Source: Ophiobolus disseminans (Eukaryota; Ascomycota; Dothideomycetes; Pleosporales; Phaeosphaeriaceae). From it: 64,000 bases of DNA. The notes beneath the pieces are model-generated. The model did not search any database. It worked only from the letters and a program-made list of their open reading frames with translations, and had not been told where the DNA came from. The DNA lies in the NCBI GenBank assembly GCA_010093685.1, contig MU006217.1, forward strand, positions 520,911-584,910. Reading direction: 5' to 3'. Shown here one piece after another: positions 21,769 through 34,313 of the stretch; positions within the stretch are counted from its first letter, which is position 1, and every line of letters begins with the position of its first letter. Made by a program: the position numbers and the translations under genes.

Positions 21769-22761
21769 ACAAGAGACGAGTCTTCCAAGACGGTCGCAAC
21801 GGATGGATCTAGTACAATGATTAGCAGCATCACGATACGGCGCATGCTTTGGGCTTCGGCGTCTGCTTTTGTATTGTGTCGCGAGCTCGATATGGATAGC
21901 GGGATCAGAAGGATGTAATGAGATGATATGACGGACACACGACTGCAATACCCAAACAACCATCAATTGTTCAACTTGTTCTCTTATGCTTGTGTTGTGT
22001 GGCGCGGTGATCTCATGCAACGTGCCGTCAGCTGTGCCACTTCGCCAATCGTTGTGTCCGGCAGCTTCCGGGTGTCGGATCCCCGATACTGACTGTTTGG
22101 TTCACGTCTGTAGACGTTGTCTGGCCAGCTGTGAACCATCATTCATAGTAGTCTGCATCCACGTAAATGTCACTTCACTTGTCCCAAGACAGCACCATGC
22201 GATCGCGCGTCGATTGGCCAATTCGGGAGGCGTTGATCACGTTGATCAGCAGACCCATGATCCGCAGGTGCATTATCGATAAGCCTCTTGCAGCCGACCC
22301 TTGCAGCATGAACGCATCTTTTTGGACTGTGTCACTAATGTTGACCGAATTGCATTTAACAATCTGCCTGTACCTTGCGTACATTTCCAAGACACCCAAG
22401 GTCTCCGAGTTTTGACCTTTGTCGTTGTCACCGTCACCCTCCGAGTTGCCAATTGAAACCTTCGGCGTCGCCGTGCATCACAGGCAACCGAGGCCAGACA
22501 GACGCCTCTTTCCGCTCACCGACAAGACAGGTGCGTGGCAGTGACAGCTGCTGTCCTAAGCCTCGGTGTGGCTGCAGCAGACTTTTCTGACCCTGCAACC
22601 AGCGATTGCAAACATATAAACTGGCTTCCACCAAGATTGTGAGGATTCTCAACTCCAACTTACACTCGCCTACCAGCTACGTCAGAGCCTGTCTATATTC
22701 ACCACCAAACGCCCTCTTACACACTACCACATTCAAAGCAAGTCATAAAACCTGTAGGACC
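21769..22761. promoter_or_regulatory. 3' flank of DUF7707 gene and GPD1 promoter
   Basis: About 1 kb. A TATAAA lies at 22615-22620, about 140 nt before the GPD1 ATG. Two CCTCGG-type hexamers occur at 22488-22493 (CCGAGG) and 22561-22566 (CCTCGG). No gene seen. Confidence 0.45.
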
Positions 22762-24092
22762 ATGGCAACTCTGGGAGCTCAGCGCAAGCACAAGGTGACA
22801 GTGGTCGGCTCAGGCAACTGGTACGTACATCCTTCTCCACCGCCGATGAGAGGGACGAGAGGAAGAGAGCGCTCAGCAAAGGCCGTCATACTAATATGCA
22901 CAGGGGCACCACTATGGCCAAGCTCGTTGCGGAGAACGTCAAGGCCAACCCATCGCTCTTCGAAGAGAAGGTAGAGATGTGGGTCTATGAAGAAGATGTC
23001 ACGATCCCCAAGGACTCGCGACACTACAGCGGCTCAGACAAGCCCGAGAAGCTCTCCGAGATTATCAACAAGGTCCATGAGAACGTCAAGTACCTCCCGA
23101 ACATCACCCTCCCACCGAACGTTGTCGCCAACACCGACCTCCCCTCCTCCTGCAAAGACTCGACGTTCCTCATATTCGTGCTTCCGCATCAGTTCATCGC
23201 CAGAACATGCAAGCAACTGGAGGGCAATATTCTGCCTTATGCACGAGCGATATGTTGCACCAAGGGTGTGGACGTCAGTGAGAAGGGCATTCGACTCATG
23301 TCCGAGACCATTGGCATGACCTTGAACATTTACTGTGGTGCGCTATCCGGAGCCAACATTGCTTCAGAGATTGCACAGGAGAAGTACTCGGAGACAACAG
23401 TCGCTTATGACCCCCCGCCTATGGATTCGCGCAACCCCACACCGAGTGGCTCGCCGAATGCGTCTCAAGTTGACCTCATCCAACCCAGCAGGCCCACACC
23501 TAGCCAGCGTTCTGCACGTTTGACTCCTCTCCCAAATGAGTATCCACCCCTGTCGCACGAGAACGTCCGAAGGCTGTTCCATCGACCGTATTTCCATGTG
23601 CGCATTGTCAACGACGTTGTCGGTGTGTCTCTCGGAGGAGCACTGAAGAACATCATCGCCCTTGCAGCAGGCTTTGTGGACGGTCTTGGCTGGGGCGATA
23701 ACGCAAAGGCCGCTGTCATGCGCGTGGGCATTCTTGAGATGGTCAAGTTCGGCAAAATGTTCTTCGGGGACAGCTCACGCACGAGCACATTCACCGAGGA
23801 GAGTTGCGGCGTTGCAGACGTTATCACATCGTGCTCGGGCGGTCGTAACTTTCGTTGCGCGAAGATGGCGATTGAACGTGGTCACACGATCTACGAGATT
23901 GAGCAGTCGGAGCTGAACGGTCAGAAACTCCAAGGCACCAGTACCGCATACGAAGTCAACGAGTTCCTCAAGAGCGAGGGCAAAGTAGAGGACTTTCCTC
24001 TTTTCACGGCAGTGTACGACATCTTGGAGGGCAACGTGAAGCCTGAGGACATCCCCTCGCTCATCGAACCCAAACCCATCAACCACGATTGA
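22762..24092 (+). CDS. GPD1: Glycerol-3-phosphate dehydrogenase [NAD+]
   Basis: Exon 1 is 22762-22820 and exon 2 is 22904-24092, joined across a split Trp codon to give 415 residues. The NAD-binding GxGxxG is residues 16-21 (GSGNWG) directly at the intron. Other signatures: VLPHQFIARTCKQL, CTKGVD, SGANIASEIAQEKYSETT, FHRPYFHVRIVNDVVGVSLGGALKNI with the catalytic Lys region, GFVDGLGWGDNAKAAVMRVG, and TFTEESCGVADVITSC. A Ser/Pro-rich insert of about 40 residues before FHRPYF is common in Pezizomycotina. It reduces dihydroxyacetone phosphate to glycerol 3-phosphate in the cytosol, serving glycerol (osmolyte) and glycerolipid synthesis. Identification is firm. Confidence 0.95.
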
Positions 24093-25260
24093 GGTCAATA
24101 TCAGGGATCAGGGCGGAAGTACTCATGTGAAGAGCATGGATGAAGGATCTTTAGCACAGAGAGACAACCAGGCAGATACCCAGTAGATTGATAGAAGCAA
24201 TTGAAGCACTGACCATAGTCTATGGCTTGCAATTGGCTGTGATTGTGCTTCGCAACATGCACCCCTTCCATCCACCATTCCGATACTCTAGAGTATTGCT
24301 TTAAAATCGCTATGATTGTTAATCCTCGGCAATACTACTTCTAAGCATTGCAACGACTTCTGCCCCACACACAAAAACTTGTCCACGCTTATGTTCTTAT
24401 TTTTGTTAAACATCTATGTGGTGTTGTAGAGATCCACAGGTTGTCTGTTAGAATTCGTAATAGGCCATGAATTTTTGCAGCGTGTGGTTCAATAAGGGAA
24501 TTGCAACATCGATCGGAGATAATCGAGGCTGCTAGGCTATGAGGCCCGTGGTCGGGTGTTTGGCTTGGCGTCAGCAACTTGCATGTCAACTGATTGCACG
24601 CCTTGGCAGCTCTAGCTTGGACATCGGATCCGATCAACTCACCTTGCTTTCATACTGTGCACTGTTGATACCAAATTTTATTTGTTTAGTCTCCAACTTA
24701 GCCAGTGTCGCCTCCCGGAGTTCCGCCGTTCTGCCTGACGTCAGATACTAGCCATTTAGGCTCCGCGGGCAACCAATGAACGTAGACGGGAATGTTCCTT
24801 GCCGATAACGTGGTACCTAAAATGGCAACTTCAACAATCCTTTTCTGCAGATCTTCGGCTTGAGCATGATTCGTGTTCGTGGAATTGTGCAGGGACAGCT
24901 TACATTTACGAACTTGCCATGCATAAAAGGCCATGATTGGCACGTTACTTAGAGCCGCATGCAGCCCCATAGTACTGGAACAGCTAGTTCTGTTGGGCAG
25001 AGCACATCACTCGTTCATCAATATTTCGTGATGACGAAATGGGCGATTTTATCTCCGGAATCTCCATGACGTTTGTCAACTGGAGATTGGCCTTCAACTG
25101 CCGACTGGATCTGCTGAAGTCTTCAGAAAAGTCTTGTTGCGGCTCTCCGCATTTGTTTGTGCTCTATCCAGTCTTGTATGACCTCGTCCACCTCGCACCT
25201 GCCTCCCTTAGCCGTTCACGATATCCCCCTTGAGGATCACACTCGACGCCAACCTTGAAT
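24093..25260. other. Intergenic, ABC transporter promoter
   Basis: About 1.2 kb of 3' flank of GPD1 and upstream DNA of the ABC transporter. No supportable gene; frames at 24389-24970 are short and domain-free. Confidence 0.5.
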
Positions 25261-28200
25261 ATGCTGTGGGGATCAAATCTTCAGACTCAACAAACACACG
25301 ACAGTCGACGAAACCCATGGCACGAGGACGAATATCTGCAAGATGGACGGGAACAAGCAGAATCGCCCGAAGAGGGGAGTGGAAGTAGTAGTCCCAACGG
25401 CATCGATCGCAATGCGGGTACTTGGGGTGAGCGAGATGCAGGACGTCTGAATACCCGGACTGCAGCGCAAGACATTCATGTCCTGCGCGAAGAGCTAGCA
25501 ACACTATCTCGAACGCGATCGCACGGCACACAGCCAGACCGAAATGACGGCCTGTTCAAAACCGTCAGTAGGAAGAGCACACGTCGAAGCGCTCATCGTC
25601 GAGCATCAATCGCGGACAACGCACGTCGAAGCTCGATCGCACACACCGAGGATGATAACGGTGACAAGACAGACGAGGAGCCCGGCGATATTGATGCCGA
25701 AGCAGCTGAGGACGACGACGATTTTGAGCTAGGCCAGTTTATGAAGGAGGGCCACTTCGAGAAGCGCAAGAATGGCGAGTCGGCGAAGAAAGTTGGCGTT
25801 ATCTACAAGAACCTCACTGTGAAAGGTTTAGGTTCTACAGCTACCTTCGTCAGGACGCTCCCTGATGCTGTACTTGGTACTTTTGGCCCAGATCTATATA
25901 AGATTGTTTCCGGTTGGGTGCCTGCACTGAGGCTTGGGCGACACTCGCAGACTCGGACACTGATACACGACTTCTCGGGCGTGGTGAAAGATGGCGAGAT
26001 GGCTTTAGTACTTGGCCGCCCTGGGAGCGGTTGTTCGACCTTCCTGAAAGCCATTGCGAATAACAGGGAGAGCTATGCCTCTGTTGAGGGCGAGGTTTCG
26101 TATGGAGGTATCTCAGCAGAGCAGCAGAAGAAGGAGTTCCGTGGAGAGGTTAACTACAGTAAGTACTCGAGTTAGATGAACCCACACAATAATACTAACC
26201 CTGAACAGATCCTGAAGATGACTCGCACATGGCCAATCTGAACGTGTGGCAGACGTTGAAATTCGCGCTCACCAACAAAACCAAGAAGAAAGAAAAGGAC
26301 GATATCCCAGTCATCTTGGAAGCACTATTGAAGATATTCGGGATATCCCATACCAAGCACACGCTCGTTGGAGATGAGTATGTCCGTGGTGTGAGCGGAG
26401 GCGAGCGAAAGCGTGTTTCTATTGCTGAAACACTCGCAACAAAGAGCACCGTAGTCTGCTGGGACAACTCGACAAGGGGTCTCGATGCCTCTACAGCACT
26501 CGATTACGCCAAATCTCTCCGCATAATGACCGACATCTCAAACCGTACCACCTTCGTCACGCTCTACCAGGCAGGTGAGGGTATCTACGAGGTTATGGAC
26601 AAAGTCATCGTCATCGACCAAGGGCACTGTATCTACCAAGGCCCAGCGCGCGAAGCACGACAGTACTTCATCGATCTCGGCTTCCATTGTCCCGAACGAC
26701 AAACCACCGCCGACTTCTTGACCGCAGTAACTGACGCAACCGAACGCCAATTCCGCGATGGATACGAAGACAAAGCTCCCAAAACTCCCGAGGAGCTTGA
26801 GAAAGCTTTCAGGCAATCTGAGATGCACCAGCGCCTACTAACTGAGATCCAAGAATACGAAGAGGATCTCAAGAAGAGCGACTACATTGACGCAAAAGAG
26901 TTCGAGGGCGCAGTCCGTGAAAGCAAAAGCAAGACTGTACGCAAGAAGTCGCCCTTTACCGTGTCCTTCATCCGCCAAGTTCTAGCTTGCACACAGCGCG
27001 AGTTCTGGCTTACTTGGGGCGACAAGACGACACTGTACACCAAGTTCTTCATCATCCTCGCCAACGGCCTCATCGTCGGATCACTCTTCTACGGCCAGTC
27101 GCTCGACTCTTCTGGTGCTTTTAGCCGTGGCGGTTCGCTCTTCTTCTCGATCTTGTTCCTGGGCTGGCTCCAACTTTCTGAACTCATGAAAGCTGTCTCC
27201 GGGCGCGACGTCGTGAAGCGACATGAGGACTTCGCGTTCTACCATCCTAGTGCTGTTAGCATTGCGCGAGTACTCCAGGATTTCCCGTTGCTGTTGGCTC
27301 AAGTCATTCCGTTTGGTAAGTATCCTGGGAACTGATTGGTGGTTTGAGGCTAACTAGACGTAGCGCTTATCATGTACTTCCTGCAGGAACTCGATTTAGA
27401 TGCTGGGAAGTTCTTCATCTACTTCTTGTTCATCTTTACGACTACGTTCTGCATCACGGCGCTGTATCGCATGTTTGCGGCGCTGTCGCCGACGATTGAT
27501 GATGCGGTGCGGTTCTCTGGTCTTGCGCTCAACTTGCTGATCATCTATACTGGTTATGTGATCCCGAAGCCGCAGTTGCTCAGCCAGTATATCTGGTTCG
27601 GTAAGTCTTGATTCACAAACAACACTAGGACTAACGCTGACTTTGTTGCGGGGTGGCTTTACTTCGTCAACCCCATTGCCTATTCCTTCGAAGCCGTTGA
27701 GACCAATGAATTTGCCGATCGAACAATACAATGCGCCCAATCCCAGCTTGTCCCGCAAGGCCCTGGCATCGATCCAGCTTACCAAGGCTGCAGTCTAACA
27801 GGCGCTCCACCAAACTCAGTCACCATACTAGGATCGGATTATTTGCAAACGTCGTTTGAATATTCACGATCGAAATTGTGGCGGAACTTCGGCGTCGTCA
27901 TCGCGTTTGCAGTACTATACCTGGTTGTAACAGTCATCGCCACAGAGAAGCTCTCCTTTGCCAAATCAGGTGGAGGAGCGTTAGTCTTCAAGAAATCAAA
28001 TCGTGCGAAGAAGGCTGTGAAAGAGGACACTACTGATGAGGAGAAGGTAGTTGCTGGAGAAGCGAGTTCATCAGAAGCTACAGCAAACGAAGAGGAAGCG
28101 CTGGAGTCTATCTCGAGTAGCGAGAGCGTGTTCACCTGGAAAGACGTCGAGTACACAGTTCCATATCAAGGAGGCGAGCGTAAGCTGCTAAACAAGGTCA

Positions 28201-30296
28201 ACGGCTATGCAAAGCCGGGAGTCATGGTCGCTCTAGTTGGTGCCTCTGGCGCTGGCAAGACAACGCTTCTGAACACATTATCACAGCGGCAGAGCACTGG
28301 TGTAGTGTCTGGCGAGATGTTCGTTGATGGCAAAGGTCTTGGAAAGGTACGTACGCCCCTTGAATGTGACACAATTTGGGACGCATCCGCTAATATAATT
28401 ACAGGCTTTCCAGCGCGGCACTGGCTTTTGCGAACAGATGGATCTCCACGACGGAACGGCCACCATCCGCGAAGCTCTTGAGTTCTCGGCTATATTACGG
28501 CAAGACAAGTCAGTCCCCAGACAGGAGAAGATTGATTACGTCGACAAGATCATTGATCTTCTTGAACTTGAGGACATCCAGGATGCCTTAGTCTCAAGTT
28601 TGGGTGTCGAGCAAAAGAAGCGATTGACCATCGGTGTGGAGCTGGCTGCAAAGCCGTCTCTTCTCCTCTTCCTCGATGAGCCAACTTCGGGACTCGACAG
28701 CAACTCCGCGTACTCTATCGTCCGATTCCTGAAGAAGCTTGCTTCCGCCGGCCAGGCCATCGTCTGCACCATCCATCAGCCAAGCAGTGTACTCATCCAG
28801 CAATTCGACATGATTCTTGCCCTCAATCCCGGCGGCAACACGTTTTACTTTGGCCCCGTCGGCGAAAATGGTAATGATGTAATCAAGTACTTCGGCGACC
28901 GCGGCGTTACATGCCCTCCCAACAAAAACGTCGCCGAATTTATCCTCGAAACCGCTGCCAAACCCATCAAGCGCAAGGATGGCTCCCGAATCAACTGGAA
29001 TGACGAGTGGCAGAAGTCCCCCAACAACCAGGAAGTGCTCAAAGAGATCGATCGTATCAAGTTCGAGCGCAACAAGAAGGTCGCTGAGCAGGACGATAAA
29101 GAGGAGCAGACGGAGTTTGCGGCACCAATGTGGCTGCAAACAACGATGCTGACGAAGAGGACTTTTGTCCAGTACTGGCGCGATCCATCGTATCTCTATG
29201 GCAAACTCTTTGTAGCTGTTGTTATTGGGATCTTCAATGGCTTCACATTCTATCAGCTCGGCAACACGATCGGAGATCTGCAAAACAGGATGTTCACGTC
29301 ATTCCTGATCTTGTGTAAGTATTTGTTTCTAATTCGAAGTCTCTTGGAACAACTGCTGACTTTAAAACAGTGATTCCGCCCACGACCGTTAACGCCGTCG
29401 TCCCTAAGTTCTACCAAAACATGTCTCTATGGCAAGCTCGAGAGCTACCATCGCGCATCTATGGCTGGGTCCCGTTCGTGACCGCCCAAGTGGTCGCCGA
29501 AATCCCAATCGCAATCGCCTCCGCCGTGCTCTATTGGCTGCTCTGGTACTATCCATCCGGTCTACCTACGGATTCCTCGACCGCTGGCTACGTGTTCCTC
29601 ATGACCATGTTGTTCTACCTCTTCGTGTCATCCTGGGGCCAATGGATCTGTGCTTTCGCGCCCAGTTTCACGGTTATATCCAACGTTCTGCCGTTCTTCT
29701 TCGTCATGTTCGGACTATTCAACGGCGTGGTTAGGCCATATGCGGACATGCCTGTGTTCTGGCGATACTGGATGGTAAGTCTAATAATGTTTTGAGGATA
29801 GACAGGGTGCAATTTGCTGACTTCGAAACAGTACTATGTCAACCCGTCAACGTACTGGATTGGCGGCGTTCTCTCGGCAACGCTGGACGGTATACCGGTG
29901 CAGTGCCAATCTACCGAGACAGCGGTCTTCAACGTACCTCAAGGGCAGACTTGCTCTTCGTATGCTGCCGAATTTGTATCGCAATCACCAGGCTATCTGC
30001 TCAACCCAGATGCGACGAGTGGATGCCAGTACTGCCCGTACTCGCTCGGTAACGATTTCCTGGCTACAATAAACATCAACGCGGACGACAAATGGAGAGA
30101 CTTTGGTATCTTTTTGGCCTTCTGCTGCAGTAACTGGGCACTAGTGTACTTTTTCATTTGGAGCGTCAGGATCAAGGGCTGGAGCTTCGGGTTTGGCAAG
30201 CTATTTGGTGAATTAGGCAAGGGCGTGAGCAAAGTCAAGAGTGTGGCTGGCGGAAAGAAGAAGAAGAAGCAGGAGCAGAGTGAGGGAGAGGCGTGA
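25261..30296 (+). CDS. PDR-type full-size ABC transporter (ABCG)
   Basis: Seven exons: 25261-26158, 26209-27315, 27364-27600, 27652-28346, 28405-29314, 29371-29774 and 29832-30296, total 1,571 residues. Layout is NBD-TMD-NBD-TMD. NBD1 has the PDR-type degenerate Walker A GRPGSGCST (252-260, Cys for Lys), signature VSGGERKRVSIAE and CWDNSTRGLDAS; NBD2 has a normal Walker A GASGAGKTT (about 944-952), degenerate signature VEQKKRLTIGVEL and LFLDEPTSGLDS. PDR motifs LWRNFG and YYVNPSTYWIGG are present. Such pumps export drugs, toxins and plant defence compounds across the plasma membrane. The third intron (27601-27651) has GT at its start but GG at its end, while frame and conserved sequence demand exactly that junction; see findings. 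The remaining introns are canonical. Confidence 0.92.
27601..27651 (+). other. Probable GT-GG intron in ABC transporter
   Basis: The donor GTAAGT and a CTAAC branch site are normal, but the 3' end reads TTGCGG instead of an AG. Joining 27600 to 27652 restores codon GGG, then WLYFVNPIAYSFE, a conserved PDR stretch after TM helices. The upstream AG at 27628 would shift the frame. Confidence 0.6.
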
Positions 30297-30597
30297 AAGT
30301 AACGTTACTCTATCTAGACTCAGACATCGATACAATAAGTGTCTAGATACCTCCAGCATGCTCCAAAACTCACACTATCGACAATTCTTATACCTGCGAG
30401 TATAGCCGCGCGACACTCTGGGATAGGTAATTACACTTTCCCACTGGTGTTCTTAAATAGGTAAGGTCATCACCGCGTCACAAGAATTAGCCTCACGCTC
30501 TTGAATTTATCTATCGCCCCTCCAATACCTCGTTATATGGCCTTTCCTTGACTCAAGCCAATTTCTCAACTGTCACCCTCGGCACAAGGAGCTCACC
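30297..30597. promoter_or_regulatory. 3' flank of ABC gene and promoter of F-box-like gene
   Basis: About 300 bases between two plus-strand genes. No regulatory motif that I can name with confidence. Confidence 0.35.
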
Positions 30598-31430
30598 ATG
30601 AACCAGCTTTCAAAGCAAACCCAAGAACTCGGACTATCTCAGCCAAAGAAAGGCCTGCTCGATCTCCCAGGAGGTACATTCCCCGACCCCAAAAACCTTC
30701 CACTCAAATTGACTTCCCAACAGAGTTGCGCAACGACATCTACGAGCACTTGCTGAAATCTAGCGATGACGACCACACCTCCGAATCTACCCAAGAATTT
30801 GACCCAGACATCTTGAAAACAGCTCTCGCCTTAACATCTACCAACCGCCAACTGCGCACCGAGTTTCGGCCCTTCTTCTTCCAACACGTCGAGATACCCC
30901 TCGCAGGAAACGAGCTCGAACATATTCTCGTCTTGTTCTTCCCCACGGGCACGGCACTAAATTCGGCTTGCAACCTCCACATCGAGTTCGACGCTGCAGA
31001 CCTCCCGGACACCGATATAGAGTGGCTAATTCAACTGGCCCAGGAGCGTCCTGAAGTAAAGCTCAAATTCGACGGTGACATGGGGTGGGAAGCACACGCG
31101 GGCGTCGTCAATAAGCTACTAGACGCCGTGCGTTCGAAGGATGCCTGGCGCACTCGGCTTTCGGATTTCGCGTTCAAGGAAATACACTACAAGCTAGGGT
31201 GCTTGCGGACTTGGGACGACCCGAAGTGGGAGTTGAAGTTGGTGCTGGAAGAGGGAGTTTTAAGCGGGGTTGACGACGTGTTGGTTAATTTCGGGTTGCA
31301 TACCGTGGATGATAAGGAGAGATGGAAACGCTGTTTGATAGTATCAAGATCGAGGTTACTTGGGAGCACGCATCGGGGGACGGAATCCAAGAAGCATAAG
31401 GTCGCTTTGGGGTATTTGGGAGCCTTCTGA
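30598..31430 (+). CDS. F-box-like 'LPxELRN' protein, possible frameshift near 31325
   Basis: Exon 1 (30598-30673) and exon 2 (30724-31430) join across a 50-nt intron to give LLDLPGELRNDIYEHLL, the opening found in many Pleosporales F-box-like proteins of unknown target. The body continues with LALTSTNRQLRTEFRPFFF, a typical second element. As written the protein has 260 residues. From about 31323 the current frame becomes low-quality (CLIVSRSRLLGSTHRG), while the +2 frame from 31325 reads ETLFDSIKIEVTWEHASGDG and stops at 31399, which looks more protein-like and could follow directly from KERW. A one-base deletion or sequence error is therefore possible. A role in SCF-type ubiquitin ligases is family inference only. 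Confidence 0.65.
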
Positions 31431-31655
31431 TGAGGTTGGGATTGGTCAAGCGGTTTGAGTCATTTTTGGTTGCTTTGGATGAGTTGGAGTTGCCCTTTAA
31501 CACCATTAGGTGTCTGTTGAATGAAGAATTATGTGTATGGTTGGTAATGTACCAATGTATCTCTCCATTCTATTCGCTATGAACAACGCCAACCAATGCG
31601 ATGTAAATGCCGCTAAAACGCTTGCAACAATCTCCCACCCCTGCATCACTTTTCT

Positions 31656-33263
31656 CTAAAACTGCACCTGGAACCTCGGACTCGTTCGTATCCTCTCACC
31701 ATAGAAGTAGAAGAACACTGGCACGGGGATAAAAGCCAGCGAGATGAATCCCAGCAAGCTATTTCCCCACCCCAGACCAAGCGCATCGTACATGCTCAAC
31801 CCGCTCAGCGGAATCACCGCGCCGAAAATCGATCGGAGAACGGTGTTGGCAGCAATGGCGGACGCGGCGTGGATCGTAAACGCGTCGACAAGGTACGTCT
31901 GAATAGTCATCATGGCGGTCAAATTGCCCACGCCGATCAGCGATGTGGCCATGATTGGAATAATCCAATGGACTTTGTAATAAACTGTCCAGCCATAGAT
32001 GAACACTCCAATCGGCAGTCCAATGGCTCCAGGAAGCGTCAGGATGAGCGGGAGGCGGTGCTCGGGCTTGACATCGCCTTTGGCTTGGTGCTGCTTGATG
32101 ATCTTGTCGGACATGGTACCTAGAACAGCCATGCCGACAATCATACCCACGCCCACGCCGATGTAGCTGAGTCCGACGGCGCCGGAGGAGAAGTGGTATT
32201 GGCCCTCAAAAACGAATGTTACCGTCGTAAAAAACAGGTAGAGGATGCCGTAATTGATGGCAATGTATAAGCTCATCAGGCCTACGATGGGACTCAGAAA
32301 CAGCATCTTCATCGGTCTTGAAATGGCTCGGATGAAGATCTCGCGTGGTGGAAGGTCGTTCGTGAGTCTGCTGCGCAGAGCCGTATTTCCAGTCTCTTTC
32401 CTGAGCTTCGCGGCTTTCCTTTCCAGGAGGATGGGCGCATAGGTCTCGCGTCCCACAACTAGCAGTATGAGTCCGAATGCGCCACCAAAAATTGCAAGGA
32501 TCCAGAATACCCACGTCCAGGACATGTGCTCGACGAGGAATCCGCCGCATACAGGACCTATGACGGGCCCGAGCAGGGGGCCCATAGACCAAATCGCCAT
32601 CGCCCCAGCGCGCTGTTCAGGTGGGAACATATCTGCGATTGTGCCGCCGCCTAGTGTAAGAGGCGCAGATCCAGCGCAGCCAGCGAGCAAGCGAAAAGCT
32701 ATGAGCATACCCATTGAGTTGCTCAGGGCGCAAGCGATGTTGAAAATAACAAAGAGAATGTTGCTGATGTTGTATAACAAGTGGCGGCCGTATAGTTCGG
32801 ACATTGGCGCAATGATGAGAGGTCCGATAGCGAAACCGAGGATGTATACTGATACCACGAAGGCGGCAATGAGGTTTGATGTTTCGCCAAAAGCGTGCAA
32901 AACTTGTGGAACGCCAGGAGCGAAGAAAGAGGATGCGAGGGGTGTGATGAGCGTTATGGCGGCGAGAGAAGCAATGATTCCCCATTTCTTTTTGGGAGTC
33001 CAGTTTTGTGGATTATCAGGGTCGTTCGGACCGTCCCAGTCTACGATGTTTGAATCTCGCTGTTCGTCATGTTCTAGCACTGCGTCGCCGGATAGTGTGC
33101 GTTCATCCGTATGTGTGGAGTGTGCTTGGCTTTGCAGACCCTTTTCAAGATCTTTGGGAAACAAGTCTACATCGTGACCTTGTTGGTATGCGTCCTGGGC
33201 TTTTTCGTTTCGGAGGTCTTTCGCTTCCCGTGCGGGGTTCGATAATGTTGCGGGTGTTGCCAT
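31656..33263 (-). CDS. MFS transporter, DHA1 (12-TM) type
   Basis: Single exon, 535 residues, starting MATPATLSNP. The cytosolic N-terminus (about 90 residues) is hydrophilic and ends in the family motif NPQNWTPKKKW. Transport motifs include PMSELYGRHLLYNISN (motif A-like loop between helices 2 and 3), FRLLAGCAGSAPLTLGGGTIADMF, GPLLGPVIGPVCGGF (antiporter motif C) and WTWVFWILAIFGG. This subgroup includes fungal multidrug and polyamine proton antiporters (Flu1, Tpo-like). Its neighbour on the left, past a small F-box-like gene, is the PDR pump, but nothing shows co-regulation. Substrate unknown. Confidence 0.93.
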   Translation of the reverse strand: MATPATLSNPAREAKDLRNEKAQDAYQQGHDVDLFPKDLEKGLQSQAHSTHTDERTLSGDAVLEHDEQRDSNIVDWDGPNDPDNPQNWTPKKKWGIIASLAAITLITPLASSFFAPGVPQVLHAFGETSNLIAAFVVSVYILGFAIGPLIIAPMSELYGRHLLYNISNILFVIFNIACALSNSMGMLIAFRLLAGCAGSAPLTLGGGTIADMFPPEQRAGAMAIWSMGPLLGPVIGPVCGGFLVEHMSWTWVFWILAIFGGAFGLILLVVGRETYAPILLERKAAKLRKETGNTALRSRLTNDLPPREIFIRAISRPMKMLFLSPIVGLMSLYIAINYGILYLFFTTVTFVFEGQYHFSSGAVGLSYIGVGVGMIVGMAVLGTMSDKIIKQHQAKGDVKPEHRLPLILTLPGAIGLPIGVFIYGWTVYYKVHWIIPIMATSLIGVGNLTAMMTIQTYLVDAFTIHAASAIAANTVLRSIFGAVIPLSGLSMYDALGLGWGNSLLGFISLAFIPVPVFFYFYGERIRTSPRFQVQF

Positions 33264-34313
33264 TGTGGAGGCGTTATGTGTAGGGAACTAGGAACAACGT
33301 TGTTAGTACGATTCCTAGTGTGGTACCTTTTTTGTAACACTGTGAAGCATGGCGAAAACATGCTAAAAGTCGAACAACAAGCAGCGAGTCTTACCGAACC
33401 AAGTAAGACAGCGGGAGCAGTCGTAACCCCTTGCGTACGCTGACGTTCTGCAAATTTGGGTTCAGATTGTTTTGATCGAAGATATCTAATAGGCTTGTGT
33501 GTTGCGAAGAAACACGACACAAGTATGTAGAAGGAGAGGACGAGTGGCTGAATGAACCTAAAAGGGCAGCAGAGGTACACAGTAAATAGCGGGGCAGATC
33601 AACGATCCTCCGCAGGGCGTTGCGGCGAACATAGGCTTATAACACGGACGGTCGCAAGCGTATACGGCGTACCCCTCCTATCCCCATGGTCGTTGGGGTT
33701 CAACTGTTAATTCCGCGAATGGCGCAACAACTCCGTGGAGCTGAGAGCAAAATGCAAGATTCAAGGGCCAATCAGCGTGAGTAAATGTCACCGAAGGCGT
33801 TCGAGGAAAGCTTGTTTAGCCGTGGAAGCGAGCTTGACGTCGCAATCACGCAGCCAAGTTCTAGAAGGAGGGTGGGCGGAGGATCGGAGGGTCATCGCGG
33901 GTGCCTCGTGGGAATCAATCTCCGCGATCAAGCCTCAAAAATTGGTCCGTCTACCTCTGTAAACGACACAGTGAGCAGCGGCAATCTTACCGTCCGCCTG
34001 GTCGCGCTTGCTTTCGTGCTTGAAATCTAGTGTTTGGTGACCGTCCGATCGGATATCGGACCTGCAACATCGAAGGATCCTTGTCAGGTGAGGGTGGTCA
34101 AGCAAAACACAAATTAAAGCACGCCATTTATGATAAGAATAATGAGTCTAGCATTTCATCGTAGACTCGTCGTACACAGCATCAAACCATGCACTCGTGA
34201 CTTCATCCATAGACAAAGCAGACTCCGAACCGCCCAAATTCGAAGGCCCGTGGGCCAATATTCTAGCTCCAAACGCCATGCTGTATGAGTCTACAAGGAG
34301 ATGAGTCTGGGTA
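33264..34313. other. Intergenic, DHA1 transporter promoter and MDM31 3' flank
   Basis: About 1 kb. Frames at 33167-33580 (minus) and 33735-34030 (plus) are domain-free shadows or chance frames. No gene supported. Confidence 0.5.

Noticed and set aside
23465..23827. 120-codon minus-strand frame
   Set aside because: Antisense shadow of GPD1.
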